A stretch of 7,445 nucleotides of DNA from an uncultured Rhodobacterales bacterium (GTDB taxonomy: Bacteria > Pseudomonadota > Alphaproteobacteria > Rhodobacterales > Rhodobacteraceae): contig CALCGO010000004.1 of assembly GCA_937901055.1 (NCBI GenBank), forward strand, positions 1 through 7,445, given 5' to 3'. This document shows positions 1 through 5,401 of the stretch, one piece after another. Below the pieces are notes generated by a model. It was not told the DNA's origin. It saw nothing but the letters and a program-made list of their open reading frames with translations, and ran no database searches. The position numbers and the translations under genes are program-made. The number at the start of each line of letters is the position of its first letter. The first letter of the stretch is position 1.

Positions 1-374
1 GGACGGGGCACGCCTATGCCAAAAACACATCTATTTCGACCGACATCATCCCCCAAGCAGGCGACTCACATTTATTAGTGACCCGCGCGCAAGGCACGGG
101 ACGGTTTTATGCTGCTGGCTTCGGACCCGAAGGTTTGGTCATTCTGAAGGAAGACTTCGGCACAACCGTGCTGGCGCAAACTTCGTTTGATCGGAAAATT
201 GGACAATCCTACGACATCGAATTCCGCGTGGACGGCGATGTACTGGAATTGACGGTCGACGGCATCAAAGTGCTTGAAGTCAAAGACACCAGTTTTGCCC
301 ACGGCATGTGTGGATTGCGCATGGGTTCGGCAGGGCGGATGTCCATCGGTGTAGTCGAAATCAAGGAATGGTGA
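1..374 (+). CDS. C-terminal part of an unidentified protein with a beta-rich (LamG/3-keto-disaccharide hydrolase-like) domain
   Basis: The frame is open from the left edge (first full codon at 3) to TGA at 372-374, so the 5' end lies outside the window. A GTG at 78 is an internal codon because the frame continues upstream without a stop. The visible 123 residues alternate hydrophobic and polar positions and are rich in Gly, Val and Asp, including FYAAGFGPEG, YDIEFRVDGD, LELTVDGIKVLEV and CGLRMGSAG. This is typical of a concanavalin/LamG-like sandwich such as the DUF1080-type domain. No enzyme active site can be seen in this tail. Similar tails occur, as I recall, on ADP-ribosylglycohydrolase-family proteins encoded next to sugar ABC transporters, but that identity is inference. 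The stop lies 8 nt before the ABC ATPase start, so the two are very probably co-transcribed. Confidence 0.6.
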   Translation, partial: TGHAYAKNTSISTDIIPQAGDSHLLVTRAQGTGRFYAAGFGPEGLVILKEDFGTTVLAQTSFDRKIGQSYDIEFRVDGDVLELTVDGIKVLEVKDTSFAHGMCGLRMGSAGRMSIGVVEIKEW

Positions 375-382
375 GGTAATCA

Positions 383-1447
383 ATGGCCCAGATAATACTT
401 GATAGAGTCGGAAAATCTTACGGCAAAGTAAGTGTCTTGGAAGATATTTCCATGACCATAGGCGATGGCGAGTTTGTTGTGCTCGTCGGGCCGTCTGGTT
501 GCGGGAAATCCACACTTTTACGAATGATCGCTGGCCTTGAAGATATTACAGCAGGCGAGATAAAGATCGGGGACAAAGTTGCCAACCGCATTCCCGCAAA
601 GCAACGCGATCTGGCGATGGTATTCCAGTCTTACGCTCTTTATCCACATATGAATGTCGCCGACAACATGAGCTTTGCGCTGAAGCTGGCACGCGTCTCG
701 AAAAAAGAAATCAAGGCGCGTGTTGATAATGCTGCCGAAATTCTTGGGCTTAGCGATCTTCTGGATCGCGTTCCGCGCGAACTATCGGGTGGCCAGCGCC
801 AACGTGTTGCTATGGGGCGTGCTATCGTACGCGATCCAATTGCCTTTTTGTTTGACGAACCTTTGTCAAACCTTGACGCCAAACTGCGCGTGAAAATGCG
901 TTCCGAGATTAAGAAGCTGCATAAACGACTTGGTAAAACCATGGTTTATGTAACGCATGACCAAACCGAGGCCATGACGATGGCCGATACAATCGTTGTT
1001 TTGAACGATGGCGGCATTGCCCAAATGGGCCACCCGCTGGATCTCTACCGCGATCCGGACAGTGCGTTTGTCGCCAGTTTTATCGGCTCCCCGGAAACGA
1101 ACTTGATGTCAGCAAAAGTTGCCGCCGCGGGCGCGACACATGTTATTTTGTCTGACGGCACTGAAATGCCGTTGAAATCCTCGCTGAATATGGCTGAAGG
1201 AACTGACATTACCTATGGCATTCGACCACAACATATAGGCGTAGTTGAAAACGGAATATCGGGTGAAGTGCTTGTCGTAGAACCCACCGGAGAAGATCAA
1301 AATTTGGTCGTACACATATCGGGGCAGGACATATCCGTCGTTGCGCACGGAACACATGTGTATTCGGTTGGCGAGAAGCTTAAGCTCCAGATTGATATAG
1401 ACAAAGTCTTATTGTTTAACGCCGAAACAGGCCTGCGCATCAGATGA
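383..1447 (+). CDS. Sugar-type ABC transporter ATP-binding protein (MalK/UgpC family)
   Basis: This is the nucleotide-binding subunit of an importer, acting at the inner face of the cytoplasmic membrane and hydrolysing ATP to drive uptake. The 354-residue length is normal for the CUT1/MalK-UgpC group. Visible motifs in order are Walker A GPSGCGKST (36-44), Q-loop Gln82 in VFQSYALYPHM, signature LSGGQ (134-138), Walker B FLFDEP (155-160, Asp158/Glu159), D-loop SNLD (162-165) and the H-loop THDQTEAMT with His192. A C-terminal TOBE/OB region follows, with the typical GIRPQH motif from about residue 279. The ATG at 383 has a GAGGT ribosome site a few bases upstream, overlapping the end of the preceding gene. 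Its TGA overlaps the next gene's ATG (ATGA, 1444-1447), implying translational coupling. Permease and binding-protein genes are not in the window, so the substrate (sugar, polyol or organic compound) cannot be named. Confidence 0.95.
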   Translation: MAQIILDRVGKSYGKVSVLEDISMTIGDGEFVVLVGPSGCGKSTLLRMIAGLEDITAGEIKIGDKVANRIPAKQRDLAMVFQSYALYPHMNVADNMSFALKLARVSKKEIKARVDNAAEILGLSDLLDRVPRELSGGQRQRVAMGRAIVRDPIAFLFDEPLSNLDAKLRVKMRSEIKKLHKRLGKTMVYVTHDQTEAMTMADTIVVLNDGGIAQMGHPLDLYRDPDSAFVASFIGSPETNLMSAKVAAAGATHVILSDGTEMPLKSSLNMAEGTDITYGIRPQHIGVVENGISGEVLVVEPTGEDQNLVVHISGQDISVVAHGTHVYSVGEKLKLQIDIDKVLLFNAETGLRIR

Positions 1448-2655
1448 GCGGCGATACAATCCAATTTGATGAAACCGCTGTAGGCCCCTTGCACGGTGTA
1501 AGAGTGCTCGACCTGTCGCGCTTGGTCGCTGGCAATATGATCTCCTTGCAACTGGGTGATTTCGGCGCGGATGTGATCAAGATCGAACCTCCGACTGGTG
1601 ACCCATTGCGCGCTTGGCAGGAAAATGGATTATCGCTTTATTGGAAGGTGTACGGTCGAAATAAACGATCCGCTGTAATGAATTTACGCCAACCCGAGGC
1701 CATGAACGCCCTTTGGAAACTTATTGAAACTGCGGATGTATTCATTGAAAACTACCGCCCGGGGACCTTGGAAAAGATGGGTCTCAGTGTTGAGAAATTA
1801 CACGAGGTGAACCCGGAATTGATTGTAGTTCGCGTGTCAGGATACGGTCAAACGGGTCCATATTCACATATGCCCGGTTTTGGAACGATCGTCGAAGCGA
1901 TGAGCGGGTTTGCGCATCGAACAGGGTTTCCGGATCGCGAGCCAGTTCTACCGCCCCTTGCTTTGGCTGACATGATCGCAGGGCTTTATGGTGCTTCTGC
2001 GGTATCTACAGCGCTGTTTGCCCGCCAAAATACGAAGACTAAAGGTCAAGTAATCGACCTCTCGTTGCTAGAGTCCATTTTTTCGATCTTGGGGCCGGAA
2101 GCCGCGATTTATAAGCTCACCGGAAAAGTTAACGAGCGTATTGGCAGTGCATCCAACACCGCGTCACCCCGAAATGTTTATCAGTGCAAAGATGGGAAGT
2201 ACCTAGCCCTTTCCGGCTCCACCCAGACAGTGGCCAAACGGATTTTCGAAGTGATTGGCCGCGCGGATATGATCGCAGACCCAAGATTTGCAACCAATAC
2301 AGATCGTATCACGAATAGGGAATTGGTTGACGAGGCAATCGGGGGTTGGTTTGCTAAGATTGCCAGTGACGACGCCTTAAACCTTATGCGTGAAGCGGGT
2401 GCGACGGTTGGGCCAGTATATTCCAGTGCCGATGCGGCCGTCGACCCTCATTTTATTGATCGCGGTGTCATCGTTGAAGTTGATGACCCGGAGCTGGGTG
2501 CTTTTCCAATGCATAATATCGTTCCAAGGTTGTCGCAAACTCCGGGCGCGTTTCGTCGTGCCGCGCCGGAACTGGGTGCTGATACGGCCTCGATTTTGTC
2601 CGAGGCAGGTCTAAGCGATGCGGAAATCGCGGTGATAGAAGGAGGTGTACAATGA
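1444..2655 (+). CDS. CaiB/BaiF-type (class III) CoA transferase
   Basis: Class III CoA transferases move CoA from a donor thioester to a carboxylic acid in the cytosol through an aspartyl-CoA intermediate. The 403 residues match the usual length. The N-terminus has the family pattern GVRVLDLSRLVAGNM followed by LGDFGADVIKIEPP. Residues 129-139 read VRVSGYGQTGP, and the segment PPLALADMIAGLYGASA places the expected catalytic aspartate at Asp176. The C-terminal part contains the usual PRNVYQCKDGKYLAL strand and a late GPVYS turn. The gene overlaps its neighbours by ATGA at both ends, so it is expressed with the ABC ATPase and the lyase. The adjoining CitE-like lyase suggests that a hydroxy-dicarboxylate or similar acid is activated and then cleaved, as known for itaconate/citramalate and malyl-CoA routes. 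The exact substrate is not readable from sequence. Confidence 0.93.
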   Translation: MSGDTIQFDETAVGPLHGVRVLDLSRLVAGNMISLQLGDFGADVIKIEPPTGDPLRAWQENGLSLYWKVYGRNKRSAVMNLRQPEAMNALWKLIETADVFIENYRPGTLEKMGLSVEKLHEVNPELIVVRVSGYGQTGPYSHMPGFGTIVEAMSGFAHRTGFPDREPVLPPLALADMIAGLYGASAVSTALFARQNTKTKGQVIDLSLLESIFSILGPEAAIYKLTGKVNERIGSASNTASPRNVYQCKDGKYLALSGSTQTVAKRIFEVIGRADMIADPRFATNTDRITNRELVDEAIGGWFAKIASDDALNLMREAGATVGPVYSSADAAVDPHFIDRGVIVEVDDPELGAFPMHNIVPRLSQTPGAFRRAAPELGADTASILSEAGLSDAEIAVIEGGVQ

Positions 2656-3482
2656 GTTTTCGTTCCCTACTTTACGTACCCGCAGACAACCAAAAGTTCA
2701 TCAGCAAAGCGCACCAGTACGGCGCTGACGCCATAATACTCGATTTGGAAGACGCGGTTGCACCAGCGAAAAAAATCGCTGCGCGTGAAGATTTGATAAA
2801 CTCTGTACCGCAAGTCGGTAAATCAGGCGCAAAGGTTTTTGTGCGTATAAACAGCGATATGGAAGCTGGAATACCTGACGCAATTTCGGCGGCCAAGGCC
2901 GGAGCATTCGGGGTTTATGTTCCAAAAGCAAACGTAACCAATCTTAAGTTGCTAGATGAGAAACTGGATGCGTTCGAACGAAAGCAACGACGAACTCCGC
3001 TAGAGGTAATCGCGTTAATAGAGGACCCCACGTCACTTATTGCTGTGGAACAAATCGTTCAGCATGATCGTGTTAGTGGTGTGGCCGTAGGTGGAGAAGA
3101 TATGGCAATGGCGTTAGGCGCACAACCGGATGCAGATGTGCTGAAACTGCCAAAACAACTCGTCCACTTCGCTGCCAAAGCGCACGGTGTGTTTTCGTTC
3201 GGCATGTTCCGCTCCGTCGCAAATTACAGCGATCTAGGCGCGATCAAAGAAGGAGCCGTTGAGGCCAAACGGTACGGTTTCGACGGGTCCAGCTGCGTTC
3301 ATCCTTCGGCGGTTCCCATTCTTAACGCGGCATTCCAAGCGTCAGATTTAGATGTTCTATGGGCAAAGCAGATAGTAGAGGAATACGCTCGCAGCGGTGG
3401 CAGTATTAGCTTTCAGGGAAAAATGATCGACGCGCCTGTTTACAAAAGAGCATTGAGCATTTTGCAAAACCTGGATGATTGA
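2652..3482 (+). CDS. CitE/HpcH-family acyl-CoA lyase (malyl-CoA or citramalyl-CoA lyase-like)
   Basis: Members of this TIM-barrel family cleave, form or hydrolyse beta-hydroxyacyl-CoA thioesters such as malyl-CoA or citramalyl-CoA, using Mg2+. The 276-residue protein begins RSLLYVPADN and has the acidic DLEDAV motif (31-36), Arg65 in VRINS, Glu124 in ALIEDP and Asp150 in VGGEDMA. Glu124 and Asp150 have the 26-residue spacing of the Mg2+ ligands in characterised CitE-like proteins. The late GFDGSSCVHPSAV segment (209-221) is the family's CoA/active-site signature. The start is clear: a strong GGAGGTG ribosome site at 2641-2647 lies just before ATG 2652, which overlaps the transferase stop. It lacks the acyl-carrier partners of true citrate lyase, so it is better read as a stand-alone CoA-ester lyase working on the product of the preceding transferase. 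No clear terminator follows the TGA at 3480-3482. Confidence 0.92.
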   Translation: MSFRSLLYVPADNQKFISKAHQYGADAIILDLEDAVAPAKKIAAREDLINSVPQVGKSGAKVFVRINSDMEAGIPDAISAAKAGAFGVYVPKANVTNLKLLDEKLDAFERKQRRTPLEVIALIEDPTSLIAVEQIVQHDRVSGVAVGGEDMAMALGAQPDADVLKLPKQLVHFAAKAHGVFSFGMFRSVANYSDLGAIKEGAVEAKRYGFDGSSCVHPSAVPILNAAFQASDLDVLWAKQIVEEYARSGGSISFQGKMIDAPVYKRALSILQNLDD

Positions 3483-3529
3483 CACATGGCCAGTTCTGTC
3501 ACGAAACTTTGATATCGCAATTCGGCACC

Positions 3530-3660
3530 AATTACTCTGACCGTAGACGGCAAAGTTTTTTGGGGTGATCGCGAAGAAGTATCTCACCACACATACGTTG
3601 CAAGAAGTGCAATTTCATACAGATTGCCACAAATGTAGTGGTTCCCGAGGTACCACCGTT
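3530..3660 (+). pseudogene. Possible decayed ExbD/TolR-like fragment
   Basis: One frame reads ITLTVDGKVFWGDREEVS. A +1/-1 shift then continues into a frame reading HTLQEVQFHTDCHKC. This resembles the periplasmic part of alphaproteobacterial ExbD proteins, where a beta strand with a VFW-type motif is followed by an acidic loop and a second strand. There is no start codon with a ribosome site and no N-terminal membrane helix, and both frames close quickly, so it would be dead if real. The match is by eye and short. The stretch may simply be non-coding. Confidence 0.2.
3638..3656. repeat. 19-nt near-perfect palindrome in the intergenic gap
   Basis: Arms GTGGT.CC and GG.ACCAC surround a CGA centre with one internal mismatch, and short complementary CAAA/TTTG bases lie a few nt outside. 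No T-run follows, so a Rho-independent terminator is not supported. It does not carry the flanking blocks of the mini-elements found in the nearby IS. It could be an operator or a decayed repeat. Confidence 0.35.
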
Positions 3661-3758
3661 TGAACTCCGCTCACGGCGTGTTGGCGACGAAGTACTAATT
3701 TGTACTGCAAAGCTGTATTATACCAAGTCTGCGAGCTACGTACTTGAAGCATAGTACG

Positions 3759-3847
3759 TGCAGCGAAAGTCCGCTTCCCGCCCCTATTTGCCATTCACCG
3801 TAATGCAGAAAATTTTTGCTAAGGGCGGGAAACGGACATTCGCTGCA
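3759..3847. repeat. Long inverted repeat, 25-nt arms around a 39-nt loop
   Basis: The left arm (3759-3783) begins TGCAGCGAAAGTCCG and ends TTCCCGCCC. The right arm (3823-3847) is its reverse complement at 23 of 25 positions. The loop is 3784-3822. A smaller ACGTAC/GTACGT stem (3738-3743 with 3754-3759) abuts the left arm. The motif 'GCGAATGTCCG...TTCCCGCCC' resembles a dispersed intergenic repeat I associate with Rhodobacterales genomes; that link is from memory. No ORF crosses it. As RNA it would form a long stable stem. Whether it is a mobile repeat, a transcription barrier or an old element end cannot be settled here. Confidence 0.7.
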
Positions 3848-3906
3848 GGTGCACACATATTAGTAGATTTTGACTAAGCGGACACTCCCATCAAATTCAT
3901 GAAGGG

Positions 3907-3932
3907 TGAATAGCCCCTAGATTTGTAGACAC
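3907..3932 (+). repeat. IS left inverted repeat
   Basis: It starts TGAATAGCCCCTAG and ends TAGACAC, with a five-base variable middle (ATTTG). It pairs with 5375-5400 at 23 of 26 positions. One further base (G3906 with C5401) also pairs. Confidence 0.9.
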
Positions 3933-4014
3933 GTTCTTCCCTAAAGATGAGGCAAGGAGGCCATCATGGGCAATGCAAGATTTAGTGACGATTTTAAGCG
4001 GGATGCGGTGCATC

Positions 4015-4053
4015 CACTGTCTGGCAGTGGTTTGCATGCAAACCATGAGAAGA
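4015..4053 (+). repeat. Mini-element copy 1 (39 nt, in orfA)
   Basis: It splits a GTG CAT CAG ATT run in orfA. The 5' block CACTGTCTGGCAGTG forms a small hairpin. The core is a perfect palindrome with arms GGTTTGCA and TGCAAACC, and the 3' block is ATGAGAAGA. Length 39 keeps the frame and adds no stop, so it would be translated as 13 extra residues. Ends are certain to within about one base. Confidence 0.85.
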
Positions 4054-4240
4054 AGATTACGGTACGGGGGTATCCGGTTAAGGAAGTTTCGCAGAGATTG
4101 GGTGTTAGCACGCATTCACTGTATTCGTGGGTGAAGAAGTATTCCAAGCCTTCTGAAGCCGTTGATAACGACGACCATGCTGCCGAGAACAGGCGGTTAA
4201 AACGGGAACTGGCACGTGTCACGGAGGAACGTGACATCCT

Positions 4241-4247
4241 AAAAAAG
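4241..4247 (+). other. Programmed -1 frameshift heptamer (A AAA AAG)
   Basis: In the OrfA frame the codons AAA (4242-4244) and AAG (4245-4247) follow a final A, giving the X XXY YYZ slippery arrangement used by many IS3-family elements to fuse OrfA to OrfB. It encodes the Lys-Lys of ILKKAT. Insert 2 begins only 10 nt downstream and would change any natural stimulatory structure there. Confidence 0.75.
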
Positions 4248-4256
4248 GCCACCGTA

Positions 4257-4296
4257 CGCTGACCGACAGGGGAATGCGCAGCAATCCCCGATAGGT
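4257..4296 (+). repeat. Mini-element copy 2 (40 nt, end of orfA)
   Basis: The 5' block is CGCTGACCGACAG, core arms are GGGGAATGC and GCAATCCCC around a 3-nt centre, and the 3' block is CGATAGGT. It splits the KKAT/YFARDAK junction of orfA, shifts the frame and adds an immediate TGA. Core arms pair except for one A-A mismatch. Confidence 0.88.
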
Positions 4297-4334
4297 TACT
4301 TCGCCAGAGATGCCAAATGAAGTATGCGTTTATT

Positions 4335-4374
4335 CGCTGCCCGGCAGGGTATTGCGCAGCAATGCACGAGAGGG
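4335..4374 (+). repeat. Mini-element copy 3 (40 nt, start of orfB)
   Basis: The 5' block CGCTGCCCGGCAG has CTGCC pairing with GGCAG. The core has ATTGC and GCAAT arms with a weaker outer part, and the 3' block is CGAGAGGG. It lies between MKYAFI and EEHHPV of orfB, only 38 nt after copy 2, and shifts the frame. Confidence 0.88.
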
Positions 4375-4549
4375 GAAGAGCATCACCCAGTATTTTCCGT
4401 CCGTGCAATGTGCCGTTGTCTGCGCGTTCCCCCCAGTGGTTTCTATGCGTGGCTGAAGAACCCTCTCAGCAAAAGGGCCATCGAGGACCAGCGTCAGACA
4501 AAACTAAACAAAGAGGCTTGGGACGAAAGCGGCAAGGTTTACGGCTATC

Positions 4550-4588
4550 CACTGGCCGGTAGGTGAATGCATGCATTCACCGTAAGGC
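4550..4588 (+). repeat. Mini-element copy 4 (39 nt, in orfB)
   Basis: The 5' block is CACTGGCCGGTAG, the core is a perfect 20-nt palindrome with arms GGTGAATGCA and TGCATTCACC, and the 3' block is GTAAGGC. It separates GGC TAT from CGC AAA CTA in the GYRKLHDDL segment. Length keeps the frame, but an in-frame TGA falls in the core. A shift of one base (4549-4587) is equally possible. Confidence 0.9.
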
Positions 4589-4784
4589 GCAAACTACATG
4601 ATGATCTGCGTGATCTAGGTGAGTCCTGCAGCCCGAACCGAGTGGCACGGTTAGCAAGGATAGCAGGCATAAAGGCCCAGATCGGCTATAAACGCCGCCC
4701 AGGCAAGTATGGCGGCAAGCCATCGATTGTGGTTGATAACACGCTGAACCGCCAATTTGATGTGGATGCACCGGATCGGTTCTG

Positions 4785-4819
4785 CCTTACGGTGATGCAA
4801 GCATCACCTGCCGGTAATA
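4785..4819 (-). repeat. Mini-element copy 5 (35 nt, opposite orientation)
   Basis: Read on the minus strand: short 5' block TATTACCGGCAG, core arms GGTGATGC and GCATCACC, 3' block GTAAGG. The 3' block is shared with copy 4. It splits the FWVTDITY codons (TTC TGG GTC) just before the first catalytic Asp and shifts the frame. It is truncated by about 5 nt relative to the longest copies. Confidence 0.88.
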
Positions 4820-5198
4820 GGTCACTGACATCACCTATATCAAAACCTATGAAGGGTTCTTGTATCTGGCTGTTGTGATCGATTTATATTCCCGCCGCGT
4901 AGTTGGTTGGGCGACACATAGCCGTCAATATACGGACCTTGTTCTGCAAGCTTTGCTGATGGCCGTCTGGCGACGCAAACCAACAGACAGGGTGTTGATC
5001 CATTCGGACCAAGGCACACAATTCACCAGCATGGAATGGGCTTCATTTCTAAAGCATCACAATCTGGAACACAGTATGAGCCGCCGTGGGAATTGCCATG
5101 ACAATCCCGTCGCCGAGAGTTTCTTTAACCTGCTGAAACGGGAGCGCATCAGGCGCAGGGCATACAAATCCAGAAAAGACGCTCGACGCGATGTGTTC

Positions 5199-5238
5199 CC
5201 TTCTCGGTGATTGCGGCGCATTCACCTGTCAGGCAGCG
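5199..5238 (-). repeat. Mini-element copy 6 (40 nt, opposite orientation)
   Basis: Read on the minus strand: 5' block CGCTGCCTGACAG, core arms GGTGAATGC and GCAATCACC around a 3-nt centre, 3' block GAGAAGG. It separates GTG TTC from GAC TAC ATC in the DVFDYIEMF segment and brings a stop soon after the join. Confidence 0.9.
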
Positions 5239-5301
5239 GACTACATCGAAATGTTCTACAATCCGAAACGCAAACACGCTAGAAACGGGATGCTGTCACC
5301 C

Positions 5302-5337
5302 CTCTCAGTGATTGCACGCAATCACCTGTCGGCAATG
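5302..5337 (-). repeat. Mini-element copy 7 (36 nt, opposite orientation)
   Basis: Read on the minus strand: 5' block CATTGCCGACAG, core arms GTGATTGC and GCAATCAC around a 2-nt centre, 3' block TGAGAG. It lies between TCA CCC and GTA GAG near the end of orfB. Length is a multiple of three and it has no stop in the orfB frame, so it would be translated as 12 extra residues. Confidence 0.88.
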
Positions 5338-5374
5338 GTAGAGTTCGAAAGACAGCAGAAAATGAAACAAGAAA

Positions 5375-5400
5375 GTGTCTAGGAAACTAGGGGCTATTCA
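5375..5400 (-). repeat. IS right inverted repeat
   Basis: Read on the minus strand it starts TGAATAGCCCCTAG, has TTTCC in the middle and ends TAGACAC, mirroring 3907-3932. The orfB stop TAG (5380-5382) lies inside it, as is common in compact IS3-family elements. Confidence 0.9.
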
Positions 5401-5401
5401 C

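Larger units (their letters stand above)
3966..4320 (+). pseudogene. IS3-family OrfA, interrupted by two mini-elements
   Basis: OrfA binds the IS ends through a helix-turn-helix and supplies the N-terminus of the OrfAB transposase made by -1 frameshifting. ATG 3966 follows AAGGAGG at 3954-3960, a very strong ribosome site. The protein starts MGNARFSDDFKRDAV, is broken by 13 foreign residues encoded by insert 1, and resumes ITVRGYPVKEVSQRLGVS. The helix-turn-helix and the ENRRLKRELARVTEER leucine-zipper-like coil follow. Insert 2 then shifts the frame after KKAT, ending translation at 4261-4263 (98 residues as found). With both inserts removed, the frame runs through YFARDAK to TGA 4318-4320, giving about 91 residues, the usual OrfA size. 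That TGA overlaps the orfB ATG. Confidence 0.88.
4317..5382 (+). pseudogene. IS3-family OrfB (DDE transposase), interrupted by five mini-elements
   Basis: This is the catalytic part of the transposase (rve integrase core with HTH_21-like N-terminus). ATG 4317 overlaps the OrfA stop. Removing inserts 3 to 7 gives one continuous frame of about 291 residues ending at TAG 5380-5382. Recognisable segments are MCRCLRVPPSGFYAWLKNPL, GKVYGYRKLHDDL rejoined across insert 4, FWVTDITY rejoined across insert 5, HSDQGTQFTS, NPVAESFFNLLKRERIRRR, and DVFDYIEMFYNPKRKH rejoined across insert 6. The catalytic Asp, Asp and Glu codons are at 4827-4829, 5007-5009 and 5115-5117, and 35 residues separate the second Asp from Glu. 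All three lie in the longest uninterrupted stretch (4820-5198). As found, inserts 4 and 6 bring stops and inserts 3, 5 and 6 shift frame, so the gene is broken. I see no other lesion. Confidence 0.9.
3907..5400 (+). mobile_element. IS3-family insertion sequence carrying seven nested mini-elements
   Basis: The element is bounded by 26-bp inverted ends that match at 23 positions. It encodes OrfA (helix-turn-helix), an A AAA AAG frameshift site and a DDE transposase OrfB, the standard IS3-family layout. It is 1494 bp as found. Subtracting seven nested inserts (about 269 nt) leaves 1225 bp, a normal IS3-family size, and restores both reading frames. No matching 3-4 bp target duplication is seen: the left flank ends GGG and the right flank begins CTT. 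The flanks may therefore have been rearranged after insertion. The inserts introduce frameshifts and stops, so this copy cannot make transposase by ordinary translation. Confidence 0.92.

Noticed and set aside
640..942. Minus-strand open frame inside the ABC ATPase gene
   Set aside because: It is a shadow of a strongly conserved coding region; its composition follows from the plus-strand ATPase motifs.
3483..3560. Rho-independent terminator after the CitE-like gene
   Set aside because: A T-run exists near 3556, but no stable hairpin precedes it.
3941..4408. 155-codon minus-strand open frame across the IS 5' half
   Set aside because: It lies opposite orfA/orfB, includes the mini-elements, has no ribosome site and resembles no protein. 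The plus-strand frames give clear IS3-family homology.
4015..5337. Translational bypassing (ribosome hopping, as in phage T4 gene 60 or yeast mitochondrial byps) over the inserts
   Set aside because: Bypassing requires matching take-off and landing codons at the two edges. At copies 4, 5 and 6 the codon before the insert does not match the triplet ending the insert. The general idea remains untested, but this signature is absent.
4015..5337. CRISPR array or integron attC sites
   Set aside because: The repeats are unevenly spaced (38 to 379 nt), lie in both orientations and interrupt a coding sequence. Their spacers are transposase sequence. There are no R/L-box features of attC and no cas or integrase gene.
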